Origin: Candidatus Allocopromorpha excrementigallinarum
Lineage (GTDB): Bacteria > Bacillota > Clostridia > Peptostreptococcales > Anaerovoracaceae
NCBI GenBank assembly: GCA_018714925.1
Contig: DVMP01000157.1
Span: 1-37,476 of the forward strand
Length of the DNA stretch: 37,476 nucleotides
Reading direction: 5' to 3'
Shown piece after piece: positions 33,832 through 37,476 of the stretch. The position numbers and the translations under genes are program-made. Within the stretch, counting starts at the first letter, position 1; every line of letters begins with the position of its first letter. The notes under the pieces were generated by a model. It did not search any database. It was given only the letters and a program-made list of their open reading frames with translations, and was not told the DNA's origin.

Positions 33832-34893
33832 ATGTTCGATAAACTTGATTTTATAACCGAGAAATACGATGAGCTGGCGAAAAAGGTGTCTGACCCGGAG
33901 GTAATAAACAACCAGCCTGTGTGGCAGAAGCACGTTAAGGAAATGGGCGAGATGGAGCCTATCGTTAACAAATACAAGGAATACAAGAAGGCCAGGTCCG
34001 ATCTTGCCGAGGCAAAGGAGATGCTGGAGGAAGGCGATGAGGAGATGCGTGAGCTGGCAAAAATGGAGATCAGCGAGCTGGAGGAGAAAATCCAGAAGCA
34101 GGAGGAGGAGCTGAAGATTCTTCTTATCCCAAAGGATCCTAACGATGATAAAAACGTAATTCTGGAAATAAGAGCAGGCACCGGAGGAGAGGAAGCGGCC
34201 CTTTTCGGAGCCGATCTTCTGAGGATGTACACCAGGTATGCTGAGAGAAAGCACTGGAAAACAGAGATGATGGAAGTAAACGACACTGGACTGGGAGGCA
34301 TAAAGGAGGCCGTTATCCTCATAAAGGGCAAGGGGGCCTACTCAAGGCTTAAATACGAAAGCGGAGCACACAGGGTACAGAGAGTTCCCGAGACTGAATC
34401 CAGCGGAAGAATACACACCTCCGCGGCTACAGTGGCTGTGCTTCCCGAAGTGGACGACGTGGAAGTGGATCTCAATCCCAACGATGTAAGGGTGGACGTT
34501 TACAGAGCCTCCGGCAACGGCGGGCAGTGTGTAAACACCACCGACTCGGCCGTAAGGCTTACCCATGAGCCCACAGGCCTTGTGGTAACCTGCCAGGATG
34601 AGAAATCCCAGATAAAGAATAAGGAAAAGGCCTTTAAGGTTCTCAAATCCAGGCTCTATGACCTGAAGATGCAGGAGCAGAACAAGGAAATCGCCGATCA
34701 GAGAAAAAGCCAGGTGGGCACCGGAGACAGAAGCGAGAGAATCAGGACCTACAATTTTCCTCAGGGCAGGGTATCGGATCACAGAATAGGGCTTACTCTC
34801 TATAAGCTGGAGAGCTTTCTGGATGGAGATCTTGACGAGATAATCGACGGCCTCATCACCAACGATCAGGCGGAGAAGATGAAAGCCTTCTGA
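33832..34893 (+). CDS. prfA: Peptide chain release factor 1
   Basis: Recognises UAA and UAG and releases the finished peptide. 353 residues from ATG 33832 (AGGAG at 8 nt); an upstream in-frame ATG adds a non-conserved [10 protein letters not shown]. The RF1 codon-recognition motif P-x-T is present as PET (186-188) in [15 protein letters not shown], and the catalytic GGQ is at 230-232. The PrmC enzyme encoded at 24.1 kb should methylate that Gln. It heads prfA-sua5-rpiB-upp. Confidence 0.97.
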   Translation: MFDKLDFITEKYDELAKKVSDPEVINNQPVWQKHVKEMGEMEPIVNKYKEYKKARSDLAEAKEMLEEGDEEMRELAKMEISELEEKIQKQEEELKILLIPKDPNDDKNVILEIRAGTGGEEAALFGADLLRMYTRYAERKHWKTEMMEVNDTGLGGIKEAVILIKGKGAYSRLKYESGAHRVQRVPETESSGRIHTSAATVAVLPEVDDVEVDLNPNDVRVDVYRASGNGGQCVNTTDSAVRLTHEPTGLVVTCQDEKSQIKNKEKAFKVLKSRLYDLKMQEQNKEIADQRKSQVGTGDRSERIRTYNFPQGRVSDHRIGLTLYKLESFLDGDLDEIIDGLITNDQAEKMKAF

Positions 34894-34916
34894 TTAAAAA
34901 GGACGGTAGATAAAGG

Positions 34917-35924
34917 ATGAAGACTCTGATACTTTCAACAAGTGAAGAAGACCTGGAAAGGGCGGCGCACATAATAAGAGAAGGTGGCCTTGTAGCCTTT
35001 CCCACGGAAACGGTATACGGTCTTGGAGCCGACGCCATGAACGCAAGGGCTGTGGCAGGAGTATACGAAGCCAAGGGAAGACCCGGTGATAATCCCATGA
35101 TAGTACACATAGCGAGAGCCAGCGATCTGGGACAGCTTACCCCGACCCTGAGCCCTGATATAGTGACTCTTGTGGAAAATTTCTGGCCGGGACCCCTTAC
35201 CATGGTTCTGAGAAAAAAGCCGGGAGTACCTGACAGAACCACGGGAGGTCTCGATACAGTGGCGGTGAGAATGCCTGACAGCGAGGCGGCTCTGGGCCTT
35301 ATAACAAAGGCGGCATGTCCTGTGGCGGCTCCCAGCGCCAACATATCGGGAAGACCCAGCCCTACCAGGGCGAGAGACGTTATAGCCGACATGGATGGAA
35401 AGATAGACGCCATAATAGAAGGAGAAGACTGCCGCATAGGCATAGAGTCCACCGTAGTCGACATGACCGGAGAGGTGCCTGTAATTTTAAGACCGGGAAT
35501 AATAACGGCGGAAAATATTAAGGCGGCGCTGGGAAAGGAAGTTGTCTATGATAAGGCTCTTCTGGGAAAAATTTCAGAGGAAAACCAGGAGGGAATAAAG
35601 CCTAAATCTCCTGGAATGAAATACAGACATTACGCCCCAAAGGCGGACATGACAGTAATAGAAGGACAGAGAGACAAGGTAAAGGCTGAAATAGAAAGAC
35701 TTAAAGCTCTCAACGAAAGGCTGGGCCTCAAGGTAGGCGTGATACTCTTTGAGGAAAAGGCTTTCATTGAAGCGGCCCACGACTTTTTTGCCCGTCTGAG
35801 AGACCTTGATAGCGAAGGAGTAGACCTTATTTTAGCGGGAGCCTTAAGCGATACGGACGGAGTGGGCTTTGCGGTAATGAACAGAATGCTCAAATCCGCG
35901 GGATATAATATAGCCAGAGTGTAA
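34917..35924 (+). CDS. L-threonylcarbamoyladenylate synthase (Sua5/YwlC type)
   Basis: Makes threonylcarbamoyl-AMP for the t6A modification of tRNAs reading ANN codons. 335 residues: the YrdC domain (about 10-200) with AFPTETVYGLGADA, KGRPGDNPMIVHI and SANISGRPSPT, then a linker and a C-terminal Sua5 domain starting near PGMKYRHYAPKADM. It starts 23 nt after prfA with AAAGGA upstream, the classic Firmicutes neighbour pair. B. subtilis calls it ywlC; other names are sua5 and tsaC2. Confidence 0.95.
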   Translation: MKTLILSTSEEDLERAAHIIREGGLVAFPTETVYGLGADAMNARAVAGVYEAKGRPGDNPMIVHIARASDLGQLTPTLSPDIVTLVENFWPGPLTMVLRKKPGVPDRTTGGLDTVAVRMPDSEAALGLITKAACPVAAPSANISGRPSPTRARDVIADMDGKIDAIIEGEDCRIGIESTVVDMTGEVPVILRPGIITAENIKAALGKEVVYDKALLGKISEENQEGIKPKSPGMKYRHYAPKADMTVIEGQRDKVKAEIERLKALNERLGLKVGVILFEEKAFIEAAHDFFARLRDLDSEGVDLILAGALSDTDGVGFAVMNRMLKSAGYNIARV

Positions 35925-35965
35925 AGGACGGCATTAAAAATACGGAAAAGACAGGAGAGAGGAAG

Positions 35966-36397
35966 ATGAAAATAGCTGTTGCCAGCGACCACGGCGGATA
36001 CCGTCTCAAGGAAAGAATAAAGGAGTATCTCAGAAGCAGGAACATAGAGGTTATGGATCTGGGAACGGATTCCGAGGAGTCGGTGGACTATCCCGTCTAC
36101 GGAAAGTCATGCGCCGAGGCGGTAGCCTCGGGAAAAGCCGACAGAGGCATAGTATGCTGCGGCACGGGAATAGGGATTTCCATTGCGGCCAACAAGGTAA
36201 AGGGCATAAGATGCGCCCTCTGCACCGATGTGAACATGGCTGAGATGACAAGAAAGCACAACGACGCCAACATGCTGGCCATGGGCGGCCGCACTACAGA
36301 CGAGGAAACGGCTCTGAAGATAACGGAGAAGTGGCTTGACACGGAATTTGAGGGGGGAAGACATCAGAGAAGAGTGGACATGCTCAACAGTATGTAG
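35966..36397 (+). CDS. rpiB: Ribose-5-phosphate isomerase B
   Basis: Interconverts ribose-5-phosphate and ribulose-5-phosphate. 143 residues, full RpiB length. The N-terminal ASDHGGYRLKE, the catalytic cysteine region GIVCCGTGIGISIAANK and the H-N-D-A-N-M-L-A-M-GGR segment are diagnostic. AGGAGAGAGG ribosome binding site. 41 nt after sua5; a ywlE-type phosphatase often found between these two genes is absent. Confidence 0.96.
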   Translation: MKIAVASDHGGYRLKERIKEYLRSRNIEVMDLGTDSEESVDYPVYGKSCAEAVASGKADRGIVCCGTGIGISIAANKVKGIRCALCTDVNMAEMTRKHNDANMLAMGGRTTDEETALKITEKWLDTEFEGGRHQRRVDMLNSM

Positions 36398-36478
36398 CTG
36401 TCCCGCGTGACCTGAAGCGATAAGTTTGTTAACAAAAGTCAATATATAAAAATAAGAGTAAAGAAAGGCAGGTACAAA

Positions 36479-37108
36479 ATGAGCAATGTATACGTATTTG
36501 ATCATCCGTTGATCCAGCATAAGACAGCGATGATAAGAAAGGAAGAGACAAGCGTAAAGGATTTCAGAGAGCTTGTTAAGGAGATTTCCATGCTTATGGG
36601 ATATGAAGCCACAAGAAAGCTTCCTCTCAAGGAGGTGGAAATCACCACCCCTATATGCGACACCAAGGTGAACATGCTCAAGGGCGAGGATATTGCCATA
36701 GTGCCTATTCTCAGAGCGGGCCTGGGAATGGTAGACGGTATGCTGGCTCTGGTTCCCAACGCCAAGGTGGGCCACATCGGTCTTTACAGAGACCCTGAGA
36801 CTCACGAGCCTGTGGAATATTACTGTAAGCTGCCTAACGATATAGATAAGAGAGAAATTTTCGTTGTGGATCCTATGCTGGCTACAGGAGGAAGCGCATC
36901 AGCCGCCATAGATTTTATAAAGGCAAGAGGCGGGAAGAAGATAATATTCATGTGTCTCATAGCTGCTCCTGAAGGCATAGAGGTTCTCCAGAAGGCTCAT
37001 CCTGACGTTGATATTTTCATTGCCGCAAAGGATGAGAAGCTTAACGAGCATGCCTATATAGTTCCCGGTCTTGGAGACGCGGGCGACAGGCTTTACGGTA
37101 CAAAGTAA
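36479..37108 (+). CDS. upp: Uracil phosphoribosyltransferase
   Basis: Converts uracil and PRPP to UMP in pyrimidine salvage. 209 residues, exact family length. The start [14 protein letters not shown], the [13 protein letters not shown] block and the PRPP-binding [19 protein letters not shown] are all present, as is the uracil-binding [17 protein letters not shown] at the end. AAAGGCAGG ribosome binding site. It lies 81 nt after rpiB; the gap holds a perfect TTTGTTAACAAA palindrome (36425-36436) that could be an operator or a -35 region. Confidence 0.97.
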   Translation: MSNVYVFDHPLIQHKTAMIRKEETSVKDFRELVKEISMLMGYEATRKLPLKEVEITTPICDTKVNMLKGEDIAIVPILRAGLGMVDGMLALVPNAKVGHIGLYRDPETHEPVEYYCKLPNDIDKREIFVVDPMLATGGSASAAIDFIKARGGKKIIFMCLIAAPEGIEVLQKAHPDVDIFIAAKDEKLNEHAYIVPGLGDAGDRLYGTK

Positions 37109-37160
37109 TGGAAGCCTTTAAGGACCCCGCCCTGTTTATAAACCGTCCTCGTGACGTGAG

Positions 37161-37181
37161 CCGGGCAGAAGGACTGCCCGG
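37161..37181 (+). other. Hairpin in the upp-tyrS intergenic region
   Basis: CCGGGCAG (37161-37168) and CTGCCCGG (37174-37181) form a perfect 8-bp stem with a 5-nt loop and no T tract. It is not a terminator in its present form; it may affect tyrS or upp mRNA. Confidence 0.4.
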
Positions 37182-37248
37182 AGCTGACCGCCGGGACTGA
37201 TACGGATCAGGAGGACGAATATAAACGAGGAATTGGAGGAAAACAGAA

Positions 37249-37476
37249 ATGAAATATGATTTTATACCTGACAGCGTAAGCAGCCATACAAATGTTTACG
37301 ATGTCCTGAAGGAAAGAGGCTTCATAGAGCAGACCACAGACGATGAAGCCATAAGAGAGCTGCTGGGAAGGGAAAAGATCAGATTTTACATCGGATTTGA
37401 CCCTACGGCCGACTGTCTTCACGTAGGCCATTTCATGCAGGTTATTATAATGATGTATATGCAGAAGTACGGGCAC
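37249..37476 (+). CDS. tyrS: Tyrosyl-tRNA synthetase, N-terminal part (cut by window end)
   Basis: 76 codons are visible, starting [20 protein letters not shown]. The [20 protein letters not shown] helix and the class I signature in [15 protein letters not shown] (HVGH in place of HIGH) identify bacterial TyrS. TTGGAGGA precedes the ATG by 8 nt. The protein continues beyond the window. No T-box leader is visible in the 140-nt gap, so tyrS is probably read from the upstream operon or regulated in another way. Confidence 0.93.
   Translation, partial: MKYDFIPDSVSSHTNVYDVLKERGFIEQTTDDEAIRELLGREKIRFYIGFDPTADCLHVGHFMQVIIMMYMQKYGH

Noticed and set aside
37109-37248. T-box riboswitch ahead of tyrS
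   Set aside because: No AGGGTGG-type T-box sequence, Stem I or terminator is visible; only one 8-bp hairpin without a T tract.

Overview
The window looks like a piece of a Clostridia (Bacillota) chromosome from a strict anaerobe. The evidence is a complete set of [FeFe]-hydrogenase maturases (HydE, HydG, HydF), a butyrate-type 3-hydroxybutyryl-CoA dehydrogenase, Firmicutes-type gene neighbourhoods (rho, DUF1385, prmC, rpmE, prfA, sua5, rpiB, upp, tyrS), strong GGAGG ribosome binding sites, and wall-type surface proteins. Housekeeping genes favour ATA (Ile) and AGA/AGG (Arg). I cannot name a genus from sequence alone. No tRNA, rRNA, CRISPR array, transposase or phage gene was recognised.

Layout. 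1-6.6 kb: a DUF134 regulator converges on a membrane-anchored HtrA protease. Divergent from htrA is a run of hslO (Hsp33), DUF1934, a previously unlisted 30-residue membrane peptide, DUF1846 and an AEC transporter. 6.6-10.1 kb: a regulatory island. Two paralogous XRE repressors point left; a third XRE regulator, an ECF-like sigma factor and its putative DUF4367 anti-sigma factor point right; a secreted protein of unknown function faces them. Shared operator-like inverted repeats flank the island. 10.3-12.6 kb: pgi and hbd, each with its own promoter.

12.7-21.3 kb: a surface-protein locus. A large regulator with a MerR/excisionase-like HTH at one end and a LuxR-type HTH at the other sits upstream of three secreted, C-terminally anchored proteins: a frameshifted beta-helix-like protein, a 1374-residue InlB/Listeria-Bacteroides repeat protein, and a DUF6273 protein. 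Two different inverted repeats each occur twice here: TGTTCG-N6-CGAACA and CCCGTT-N11-AACGGG. A fourth surface protein of the same architecture lies at 30.2 kb. A 10-G tract separates its -35 and -10 boxes, as in phase-variable promoters. All four end in TGDxxN + hydrophobic segment + basic tail, a degenerate sortase-type signal.

21.5-37.5 kb: an informational gene cluster, interrupted by hydEGF, the phase-variable surface gene and a diaminopropionate ammonia-lyase. PrmC and its substrate RF1 (prfA) are therefore about 9 kb apart. The window ends inside tyrS.

The strongest candidate for an undescribed system is the surface locus plus its dual-HTH regulator and the two palindrome families. 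The XRE/sigma/anti-sigma island is a second candidate.
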